From assembly GCF_022605725.1 (NCBI RefSeq), contig NC_065546.1:25044227-25108226 (forward strand): DNA of 64,000 nucleotides, in the 5' to 3' direction. A model generated the notes under the pieces. The model was not told the DNA's origin. It saw nothing but the letters and a program-made list of their open reading frames with translations, and did not search any database. Origin of the DNA: Anthonomus grandis grandis. Taxonomy: Eukaryota > Arthropoda > Insecta > Coleoptera > Curculionidae. Positions 12,753-23,029 of the stretch are shown here, piece by piece; within the stretch, counting starts at the first letter, position 1, and the number at the start of each line of letters is the position of its first letter. Both the position numbers and the translations under genes were made by a program.

Positions 12753-14414
12753 CTCTGGTAGTGTTCAAACCATAAAAAACATCATTTGGCTATCTTGTAT
12801 ATGCCAAATAGTAAATTTAAATTATATTCGAATAAAAGATAACAGTAATGGAGTGAGATTTAATTATTTTTTTAAAAATGCTATAATGATTAATTGTTCT
12901 ATTTTCTGAACCCTTGTTATGTCCAAAACTTAAAAACGATCATTTGGGTGATCTTGTATACCCCAAATATTCATATTAAAATAAATTTGAATAATAGATA
13001 ACCGTAATTGTGTGAGATATCACTACTTTTTTAAACACAATACATCAAAATATTTTTAAAAATCATTTAGGGTTAATCAAATTATATCTAAAAATTGAAT
13101 TAAAGTTAAATCGAAACAATTGCCAGCGCTATTAGTTATTACATTTTCTTAACTCTGGTAGTGTTCAAACCATAAAAAACATCATTTGGCTATCTTGTAT
13201 ATGCCAAATAGTAAATTTAAATTATATTCGAATAAAAGATAACAGTAATGGAGTGAGATTTAATTATTTTTTTAAAAATGCTATAATGATTAATTGTTCT
13301 ATTTTTTGAACCCTTGTTATGTCCAAAACTTAAAAACGATCATTTGGGTCATCTTGTATAACCTAAATATTAATTTTAAAATAAATTTGAATAATAGATG
13401 ACCGTAATTGAGTGAGATAAGACTATTTTTTTTAAACGCAATACATCAAAATATTTTTAAAAATCATTTAGGGTTAATCAAATTATATCTAAAAATTAAA
13501 TCGGAACAATCGTTAACGCTATTATTTATTACATTTTCTTAACTCTGGTTGTGTTCAAACCGTAAAAAACATCATTTGGCTATCTTGTATATGCGAAATA
13601 GTAAATTTAAATTATATTCGAATAATAGATTACAGTAATAGAGTGAGATATAATAATTTTTTTAAAAAACAATTCATAAGAAAAATTTTTAAAATAATTT
13701 ACAGTACATTAAATGAACTTCAAAAATTAAATTGGAATTAAATCGGACAATGCTGTAATGATAAATTGTTTTATTTTCTTAACCCTGGTTATGTCCAAAA
13801 CTTAAAAAATATCATTTGGGTCATCTCGTATAACTTAAATATTAATTTTAAAATAAATTTGACTAATAGATAACCGTAATTGAGTGAGATATGACTATTT
13901 TTTTTAAACAAAGTACATCAAAATATTTTTAAAAATCATTTAGGCTTAATCAAATTATATCTAAAAATTAAATAGGAACAATCGTTAACGCTATTAGTTA
14001 TTACATTTTCTTAACTCTGGTAGTGTTCAAACCATAAAAAACATCATTTGGCTATCTTGTATGTGCCAAATAGTAAATTTAAATTATATTCGAATAAAAG
14101 ATAACAGTAATGGAGTGAGATTTAATTATTTTTTTAAAAATGCTATAATGATTAATTGTTTTATTTTCTGAACCCTTGTTATGTCCAAAACTTAAAAACG
14201 ATCATTTGGGTAATCTTGTATACCCTAAATATTCATATTAAAATAAATTTGAATAATAGATAACCGTAATTGTGTGAGATATCACTACTTTTTTAAACAC
14301 AATACATCAAAATATTTTTAAAAATCATTTAGGGTTAATCAAATTATATCTAAAAATTGAATTAAAGTTAAATCGAAACAATTGCCAGCGCTATTAGTTA
14401 TTACATTTTCTTAA
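12753..14414 (+). repeat. 1651-bp four-unit repeat inside Q1, second copy
   Basis: Units 12753, 13153, 13543 and 14015 repeat 11102-12752 with an offset of 1651 bp. The last unit ends with the longer GAATTAAAGTTAAATC form of half B, giving 400 instead of 389 bp, so the repeat is broken inside that half. The Q2 equivalent is 17799-19460. Single copies of this set with the same broken end lie at 23947-25608 in the second T block. Confidence 0.88.
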
Positions 14415-14586
14415 CTCTGGTAGTGTTCAAACCATAAAAAACATCATTTGGCTATCTTGTATATGCGAAATAGTAAATTTAAATTATATTCGAATAACAG
14501 ATAACAGTAATAGAGTAAGATATAAATATTTTTTTAAAAAACAATTCATAAGAAACATTTTAAAAATAATTTACAGTACATTAAAT

Positions 14587-17500
14587 GATCTTCAAAAATT
14601 AAATTGGAGTTAAATCGGACAATGCTATAATACTTAATTGTTCTATTTTCTTAACCCTTGTTATGTCCAAAACTTAAAAAGGATCATTTGGGTCATCTTG
14701 TATAACCTAAATATTAATTTTAAAATAAATTTGAATAATAGATAACCGTAATTGAGTGAGATATGACTACTTATTTTAAACACAATACATCAAAATATTT
14801 TTAAAAATCATTTAGGGTTAATCAAATTATATCTAAAAATTAAATCAGAACAATCGTTAACGCTATTAGTTATTACATTTTCTTAACTCTGGTAGTGTTC
14901 AAACCATAAAAAACATCATTTGGCTATATTGTATATGCCAAATAGTAAATTTAAATTATATTCGAATAAAAGATAACAGTAATGGAGTGAGATTTAATTA
15001 TTTTTTTAAAAATGCTCTAATGATTAATTGTTCTATTTTCTGAACCCTTGTTATGTCCAAAACTTAAAAACGATCATTTGGGTAATCTTGTATACCCCAA
15101 ATATTCATATTAAAATAAATTTGAATAATAGATAACCGTAATTGTGTGAGATATCACTACTTTTTTAAACACAATACATCAAAATATTTTTAAAAATCAT
15201 TTAGGGTTAATCAAATTATATCTAAAAATTGAATTAAAGTTAAATCGAAACAATTGCCAGCGCTATTAGCTATTACATTTTCTTAACTCTGGTAGTGTTC
15301 AAACCATAAAAAACATCATTTGGCTATCTTGTATATGCCAAATAGTAAATTTAAATTATATTCGAATAAAAGATAACAGTAATGGAGTGAGATTTAATTA
15401 TTTTTTTAAAAATGCTATAATGATTAATTGTTCTATTTTTTGAACCCTTGTTATGTCCAAAACTTAAAAACGATCATTTGGGTCATCTTGTATAACCTAA
15501 ATATTAATTTTAAAATAAATTTGAATAATAGATGACCGTAATTGAGTGAGATAAGACTATTTTTTTTAAACACAATACATCAAAATATTTTTAAAAATCA
15601 TTTAGAATTAATCAAATTATATCTAAAAATTAAATCGGAACAATCATTAACGCTATTAGTTATTACATTTTCTTAACTCTGGTTGTATTCAAACCGTATA
15701 AAACATCATTTGGATATCTTGTATATGCGAAATAGTAAATTTAAATTATATTCGAATAATAGATAACAGTAATGGAGTGAGATTTAATTATTTTTTTAAA
15801 AAACAATTCATAAGAAAAATTTTAAAAATAATTTACAGTACATTAAATGAACTTCAAAAATTAAATTGGAGTCAAATCGGACAATGCTATAATGATTAAT
15901 TGTTCTATTTTCTTAACCCTGGTTATGTCGAAAACTAAAAAAGATCATTTGGGTCATCTTGTATAACCTAAATATTAATTTTAAAATAAATTTGAATAAT
16001 AGATAACCGTAATTGAGTGAGATATGACTATCTTTTTTAAACACAATACATCAAAATATTTTTAAAAATCATTTAGGGTTAATCAAATTATATCTAAAAA
16101 TTAAATAGGAACAATCGTTAACGCTATTAGTTATTACATTTTCTTAACTCTGGTAGTGTTCAAACCATAAAAAACATCATTTGGCTATCTTGTATATGCC
16201 AAATAGTAAATTTAAATTATATTCGAATAAAAGATAACAGTAATGGAGTGAGATTTAATTATTTTTTTAAAAATGCTATAATGATTAATTGTTCTATTTT
16301 CTGAACCCTTGTTATGTCCAAAACTTAAAAACGATCATTTGGGTGATCTTGTATACCCCAAATATTCATATTAAAATAAATTTGAATAATAGATAACCGT
16401 AATTGTGTGAGATATCACTACTTTTTTAAACACAATACATCAAAATATTTTTAAAAATCATTTAGGGTTAATCAAATTATATCTAAAAATTGAATTAAAG
16501 TTAAATCGAAACAATTGCCAGCGCTATTAGTTATTACATTTTCTTAACTCTGGTAGTGTTCAAACCATAAAAAACATCATTTGTCTATCTTGTATATGCC
16601 AAATAGTAAATTTAAATTATATTCGAATAAAAGATAACAGTAATGGAGTGAGATTTAATTATTTTTTTAAAAATGCTATAATGATTAATTGTTCTATTTT
16701 TTGAACCCTTGTTATGTCCAAAACTTAAAAACGATCATTTGGGTCATCTTGTATAACCTAAATATTAATTTTAAAATAAATTTGAATAATAGATGACCGT
16801 AATTGAGTGAGATAAGACTATTTTTTTTAAACGCAATACATCAAAATATTTTTAAAAATCATTTAGGGTTAATCAAATTATATCTAAAAATTAAATCGGA
16901 ACAATCGTTAACGCTATTATTTATTACATTTTCTTAACTCTGGTTGTGTTCAAACCGTAAAAAACATCATTTGGCTATCTTGTATATGCGAAATAGTAAA
17001 TTTAAATTATATTCGAATAATAGATTACAGTAATAGAGTGAGATATAATAATTTTTTTAAAAAACAATTCATAAGAAAAATTTTTAAAATAATTTACAGT
17101 ACATTAAATGAACTTCAAAAATTAAATTGGAATTAAATCGGACAATGCTGTAATGATAAATTGTTTTATTTTCTTAACCCTGGTTATGTCCAAAACTTAA
17201 AAAATATCATTTGGGTCATCTCGTATAACTTAAATATTAATTTTAAAATAAATTTGACTAATAGATAACCGTAATTGAGTGAGATATGACTATTTTTTTT
17301 AAACAAAGTACATCAAAATATTTTTAAAAATCATTTAGGCTTAATCAAATTATATCTAAAAATTAAATAGGAACAATCGTTAACGCTATTAGTTATTACA
17401 TTTTCTTAACTCTGGTAGTGTTCAAACCATAAAAAACATCATTTGGCTATCTTGTATGTGCCAAATAGTAAATTTAAATTATATTCGAATAAAAGATAAC

Positions 17501-19632
17501 AGTAATGGAGTGAGATTTAATTATTTTTTTAAAAATGCTATAATGATTAATTGTTTTATTTTCTGAACCCTTGTTATGTCCAAAACTTAAAAACGATCAT
17601 TTGGGTGATCTTGTATACCCTAAATATTCATATTAAAATAAATTTGAATAATAGATAACCGTAATTGTGTGAGATATCACTACTTTTTTAAACACAATAC
17701 ATCAAAATATTTTTAAAAATCATTTAGGGTTAATCAAATTATATCTAAAAATTAAATAGGAACAATCGTTAACGCTATTAGTTATTACATTTTCTTAACT
17801 CTGGTAGTGTTCAAACCATAAAAAACATCATTTGGCTATCTTGTATATGCCAAATAGTAAATTTAAATTATATTCGAATAAAAGATAACAGTAATGGAGT
17901 GAGATTTAATTATTTTTTTAAAAATGCTATAATGATTAATTGTTCTATTTTCTGAACCCTTGTTATGTCCAAAACTTAAAAACGATCATTTGGGTGATCT
18001 TGTATACCCCAAATATTCATATTAAAATAAATTTGAATAATAGATAACCGTAATTGTGTGAGATATCACTACTTTTTTAAACACAATACATCAAAATATT
18101 TTTAAAAATCATTTAGGGTTAATCAAATTATATCTAAAAATTGAATTAAAGTTAAATCGAAACAATTGCCAGCGCTATTAGTTATTACATTTTCTTAACT
18201 CTGGTAGTGTTCAAACCATAAAAAACATCATTTGGCTATCTTGTATATGCCAAATAGTAAATTTAAATTATATTCGAATAAAAGATAACAGTAATGGAGT
18301 GAGATTTAATTATTTTTTTAAAAATGCTATAATGATTAATTGTTCTATTTTTTGAACCCTTGTTATGTCCAAAACTTAAAAACGATCATTTGGGTCATCT
18401 TGTATAACCTAAATATTAATTTTAAAATAAATTTGAATAATAGATGACCGTAATTGAGTGAGATAAGACTATTTTTTTTAAACGCAATACATCAAAATAT
18501 TTTTAAAAATCATTTAGGGTTAATCAAATTATATCTAAAAATTAAATCGGAACAATCGTTAACGCTATTATTTATTACATTTTCTTAACTCTGGTTGTGT
18601 TCAAACCGTAAAAAACATCATTTGGCTATCTTGTATATGCGAAATAGTAAATTTAAATTATATTCGAATAATAGATTACAGTAATAGAGTGAGATATAAT
18701 AATTTTTTTAAAAAACAATTCATAAGAAAAATTTTTAAAATAATTTACAGTACATTAAATGAACTTCAAAAATTAAATTGGAATTAAATCGGACAATGCT
18801 GTAATGATAAATTGTTTTATTTTCTTAACCCTGGTTATGTCCAAAACTTAAAAAATATCATTTGGGTCATCTCGTATAACTTAAATATTAATTTTAAAAT
18901 AAATTTGACTAATAGATAACCGTAATTGAGTGAGATATGACTATTTTTTTTAAACAAAGTACATCAAAATATTTTTAAAAATCATTTAGGCTTAATCAAA
19001 TTATATCTAAAAATTAAATAGGAACAATCGTTAACGCTATTAGTTATTACATTTTCTTAACTCTGGTAGTGTTCAAACCATAAAAAACATCATTTGGCTA
19101 TCTTGTATGTGCCAAATAGTAAATTTAAATTATATTCGAATAAAAGATAACAGTAATGGAGTGAGATTTAATTATTTTTTTAAAAATGCTATAATGATTA
19201 ATTGTTTTATTTTCTGAACCCTTGTTATGTCCAAAACTTAAAAACGATCATTTGGGTGATCTTGTATACCCTAAATATTCATATTAAAATAAATTTGAAT
19301 AATAGATAACCGTAATTGTGTGAGATATCACTACTTTTTTAAACACAATACATCAAAATATTTTTAAAAATCATTTAGGGTTAATCAAATTATATCTAAA
19401 AATTGAATTAAAGTTAAATCGAAACAATTGCCAGCGCTATTAGTTATTACATTTTCTTAACTCTGGTAGTGTTCAAACCATAAAAAACATCATTTGGCTA
19501 TCTTGTATATGCGAAATAGTAAATTTAAATTATATTCGAATAACAGATAACAGTAATAGAGTAAGATATAAATATTTTTTTAAAAAACAATTCATAAGAA
19601 ACATTTTAAAAATAATTTACAGTACATTAAAT
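14587..19632 (+). repeat. Higher-order block Q, copy 2 (5046 bp)
   Basis: Unit starts are 14887, 15287, 15677, 16148, 16548, 16938, 17410, 17799, 18199, 18589, 19061 and 19461, each exactly 5046 bp after its partner in copy 1. By eye I noticed only two substitutions: TTTGTCTATC near 16581 where copy 1 has TTTGGCTATC, and GGGTGATCTTG near 19255 where copy 1 has GGGTAATCTTG (about 14209). The right end is at GATC against GAAC (19635). Such near-identity implies very recent duplication or ongoing homogenisation. Confidence 0.93.
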
Positions 19633-20620
19633 GAACTTCAAAAATTAAATTGGAATCAAATCGGACAATGCTGTAATGATAAATTGCTCTATTTTCTTAA
19701 CCCTGGTTATGTCCAAAACTTAAAAAAGATCATTTGGGTCATCTTGTATAACTTAAATATTAATTTTAAAATAAATTTGAATAATAGATAACCGTAATTG
19801 AGTGAGATACGACTTTTTTTTTAAATATAATACATCAAAATATTTTTAAAAATCATTTAAGGTTAATCAAATTATATCTAAAAATTAAATAGGTACAATC
19901 GTTAACGCTATTAGTAATTACATTTTCTTAACTCTGGTTGTGTTCAAACCGTAAAAAACATCATTTGGCTATCTTGTATATGCGAAATAGTAAATTTAAA
20001 TTATATTCGAATAATAGATAACAGTAATGGAGTGAGCTTTAATTATTTTTTTAAAAATGCTATAATGATAAATTGTTCTATTTTCTTAACCCTGGTTATG
20101 TCCAAAACCTAAAAAAGATCATTTGGTTCATCTTGTATAACTTAAATATTAATTTTAAAATAAATTTGAATAATAGATAACCGTAATTGAGTGAGATATG
20201 ACTATTTTTTTTAAACACAATACATCAAAATATTTTTAAAAATCATTTAACGTTAATCAAATTATATCTAAAAATTAAATAGGAACAATCGTTAACGCTA
20301 TTAGTTATTACATTTTCTTAACTCTGGTTGTGTTTAAACCATAAAAAACATTATTTGGCTATCTTGTATATGCGAAATAGTAAATTTAAATTATATTCGA
20401 ATAAAAGATAACAGTAATAGAGTAAGATATAATTATTTTTTTAAAAAACAATTCATAAGAAAAATTTTAAAAATAATTTATAGTACATCAAATGAACTTT
20501 AAAAATGAAACTGAAGTCAAATCGGACAATGCTATAATGATTAATTGTTCTATTTTCTTAACCCTTGTTATGTCCAAAACTTAAAAACGATTATTTGGGT
20601 CATCTTGTATAACCTAAATA

Positions 20621-20781
20621 TTAATTTTAAAATAAATTTGAATAATAGATAACCGTAATTGAGTGAGATATGACTATTTTTTTTATTTTATTTATTATTA
20701 ATTTATTTTTTATTTTATTAATTTTAAAATAAATTTGAATAATAGATAACCGTAATTGAGTGAGATATGACTATTTTTTTT
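20621..20781 (+). repeat. 97-bp insertion: 64-bp duplication with an A/T linker (T1)
   Basis: In the B half of unit 20322 (570 bp), a 64-bp stretch from TTAATTTTAAAATAAATT to GACTATTTTTTTT (20621-20684) is present twice. The second copy is 20718-20781. The 33-bp linker 20685-20717 consists only of A and T, with TTTATT-like steps. Elsewhere in the array this segment occurs once per B half. Replication slippage on the T-tract is a likely cause. It is the only sequence in the window that does not align to a monomer. Confidence 0.88.
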
Positions 20782-22224
20782 AAACACAATACATCAAAAT
20801 ATTTTTAAAAATCATTTAACGTTAATCAAATTATATCTAAAAATTAAATAGGAACAATCGTTAACGCTATTAGTTTATTACATTTTCTTAACTCTGGTTG
20901 TGTTCAAACCATAAAAAACATTATTTGGCTATCTTGTATATGCGAAATAGTAAATTTAAATTTTATTCGAATAAAAGATAACAGTAATAGAGTAAGATAT
21001 AATTATTTTTTTAAAAAACAATTCATAAGAAAAATTTTAAAAATAATTTATAGTACATTAAATGATCTTCAAAAATTAAATTTGAGTCAAATCGGACAAT
21101 GCTATAATGATTAATTGTTCTATTTTCTTAACCCTTGTTATGTCCAAAACTTAAAAAGGATCATTTGGGTCATCTTGTATAACCTAAATATTCATTTTAA
21201 AATAAATTTGAATAATAGATAACCGTAATTGAGTGAGATATGACTATTTATTTTAAACACAATACATCAAAATATTTTTAAAAATTATTTAGAATTAATC
21301 AAATTATACCTAAAAATTAAATAGGAACAATCGTTAACGCTATTAGTTATTACATTTTCTTAACTCTGGTTTTGTTCAAACTGTAAAAAACATCATTTGG
21401 CTATCTTGTATATGCGAAATAGTAAATTTAAATTATATTCGAATAATAGATAACAGTAATGGAGTGAGATTTAATTATTTTTTTAAAAATGCTATAATGA
21501 TTAATTGTTCTATTTTCTTAACCCTTGTTATGTCCAAAACTTAAAAACGATCATTTGGGTCATCTTGTATAACCTAAATATTAATTTTAAAATAAATTTG
21601 AATAATAGATAACCCTAATTGAGTAAGATATGACTATTTTTTTTAAACACAATACCTCAAAATATTTTTAAAAATTATTTAGGGTTAAACAAATTATATC
21701 TAAAAATTAAATCGCAACAATCGTTACCGCTATTAGTTATTACATTTTCTTAACTCTGGTTGTGTTCAAACCGTAAAAAACATCATTTGGCTATCTTGTA
21801 TATGCGAAATAGTAAATTTAAATTATATTCGAATAATAGATAACAGTAATAGAATGAGATATAATTATTTTTTTAAAAAACAATTCATAAGAAAAATTTT
21901 AAAAATAATTTACAGTACATTAAATGAACTTCAAAAATTAAATTGGAGTCAAATCGGACAATGGTATAATGATAAATTGTTCTATTTTCTTAACCCTGGT
22001 TATGTCCAAAACTTAAAAAAGATCATTTGGGTCATCTTGTATAACTTAAATATTAATTTTAAAATAAATTTGAATAATAGATAACCGTAATTGAGTGAGA
22101 TACGACTTTTTTTTTAAACATAATACATCAAAATATTTTTAAAAATCATTTAAGGTTAATCAAATTATATCTAAAAATTAAATAGGAACAATCGTTAACG
22201 CTATTAGTTATTACATTTTCTTAA

Positions 22225-22464
22225 CTCTGGTTGTGTTCAAACCATAAAAAACATCATTTGGCTATCTTGTATATGCGAAATAGTAAATTTAAATTATATT
22301 CGAATAATAGATAACAGTAATAGAGTGAGATATCGTTATTTTTTTAAAAAACAATACATAAGAAAAATTTTAAAAATAATTTACAGTACATTAAATGAAC
22401 TTCAAAAATTAAATTGGAAGCAAATCGGACAATGCTGTAATGATAAATTGTTCTATTTTCTTAA
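22225..22464 (+). repeat. Half-unit A of the dimeric L unit
   Basis: First half of the L unit, 240 bp. It aligns head-to-tail with half B (22465-22695) along its whole length. Compare TTCTTAACTCTGGTTGTG with TTCTTAACCCTGGTTATG, ATCATTTGGCTATCTTGTAT with ATCATTTGGGTCATCTTGTA, AATAATAGATAACAGTAAT with AATAATAGATAACCGTAAT, and GAGTGAGATATAATTATTTT with GAGTGAGATATGACTATTTT. Half A carries the GCGAAATAG and ATTCGAAT blocks and the 82-bp segment lost in S units. The two halves have diverged enough that A and B are distinct in every unit, so the dimer is old relative to the array. Confidence 0.9.
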
Positions 22465-22695
22465 CCCTGGTTATGTCCAAAACTTAAAAAAGATCATTTG
22501 GGTCATCTTGTATAACTTAAATATTAATTTTAAAATAAATTTGAATAATAGATAACCGTAATTGAGTGAGATACGACTTTTTTTTTAAACATAATACATC
22601 AAAATATTTTTAAAAATCATTTAAGGTTAATCAAATTATATCTAAAAATTTAATAGGAACAATCGTTAACGCTATTAGTAATTACATTTTCTTAA
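22465..22695 (+). repeat. Half-unit B of the dimeric L unit
   Basis: Second half of the L unit, 231 bp, starting at CCCTGGTTATGTCC. It carries TAACCGTAATTGAGTGAGAT, the T-tract followed by AAACATAATACATC, the CATTTAGGGTTAATC block (here CATTTAAGGTTAATC) and the 8-bp palindrome CGTTAACG. Its alignment with half A is described under A. Half B is never hit by the 82-bp deletion. Its end varies between three main forms: AAATCGGAACAATCGTTAACG, the longer GAATTAAAGTTAAATC with TTGCCAGCG, and the diverged form at 9228-9352. Confidence 0.9.
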
Positions 22696-23029
22696 CTCTG
22701 GTTGTGTTCAAACCGTAAAAAACATCATTTGGCTATCTTGTATATGCGAAATACTAAATTTAAATTATATTCGAATAATAGATAACAGTAATGGAGTGAG
22801 ATTTAATTATTTTTTTAAAAATGCTATAATGATTAATTGTTCTATTTTCTTAACCCTTGTTATGTCCAAAACTTAAAAACGATCATTTGGGTCATCTTGT
22901 ATAACCTAAATATTAATTTTAAAATAAATTTGAATAATAGATAACCGTAATTGAGTGAGATATGACTATTTTTTTTAAACACAATACCTCAAAATATTTT
23001 TAAAAATCATTTAGGGTTAATCAAATTAT

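Larger units (their letters stand above)
9541..14586 (+). repeat. Higher-order block Q, copy 1 (5046 bp)
   Basis: Unit starts inside are 9841, 10241, 10631, 11102, 11502, 11892, 12364, 12753, 13153, 13543, 14015 and 14415, with spacings 400, 390, 471, 400, 390, 472, 389, 400, 390, 472, 400 and 472. The next 5046 bp repeat this order exactly. The left edge is placed between the last difference (9510 against 14556) and the GATCTTC mark at 9541, so it is uncertain by about 30 bp. Eight of the twelve units are S. The junction is in register, with no foreign bases. Confidence 0.93.
22225..22695 (+). repeat. Representative full-length L unit (471 bp)
   Basis: A clean example of the long unit. It starts at CTCTGGTTGTGTTC and ends before the next CTCTGG at 22696. 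Landmarks in order: AACATCATTTGGCTATCTTG, TATATGCGAAATAG, the palindromic AATTTAAATT and ATTCGAAT, GAGTGAGATAT, a T7A6 tract, the S-deleted segment ending in AATCGGACAA, then the second half from CCCTGGTTATGTCC through CATTTAAGGTTAATC to CGTTAACGCTATTAG. L units are 468-473 bp in most places. They are the only class before 6693 and alternate with S units after that. Confidence 0.95.
16882..23029 (+). repeat. Higher-order block T, copy 1 (6148 bp)
   Basis: Block T overlaps the end of Q2: it begins within the B half before unit 16938 and continues past the Q2 end into units 19461, 19932, 20322, 20892, 21364, 21754, 22225 and 22696. All unit starts from 16938 to 23086 recur exactly 6148 bp later. 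The edges are set by the last left-flank difference (22988) and the first right-flank difference (about 23068), an uncertainty of about 40 bp. Spot checks showed no difference between the copies. The overlap with Q2 shows the Q duplication came first. Confidence 0.9.

Noticed and set aside
20685..20717. A/T linker as a transposon or microsatellite insertion
   Set aside because: It lacks terminal inverted repeats and coding potential and sits between two copies of the same 64-bp B-half segment. Slippage explains it more simply than insertion of an element.
22150..22165. TTTAGGG/TTAGGC-like telomere motif in each B half
   Set aside because: CATTTAGGGTTAATC occurs only once per unit and varies (TTAAGG, TTAGAA, TTAGGC). 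It is not in tandem and has a collinear counterpart in half A, so it is not a telomere repeat.
22290..22310. Possible CENP-B box
   Set aside because: TTCGAATAATAGATAAC matches the TTCG and the A of the NTTCGNNNNANNCGGGN pattern but lacks the CGGG, so it is not a CENP-B box.
22225..22695. Inverted repeat or DNA transposon origin of the unit
   Set aside because: Only short palindromes (8-12 bp) are visible. The two halves are direct, not inverted, and no terminal inverted repeats or transposase remnants were found.
22225..22695. Unit length as a multiple of nucleosome spacing
   Set aside because: 471 bp is about three times 157 bp, but the 390 and 400-bp units are equally frequent and do not fit a whole number of the same spacing. 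There is no support from sequence alone.
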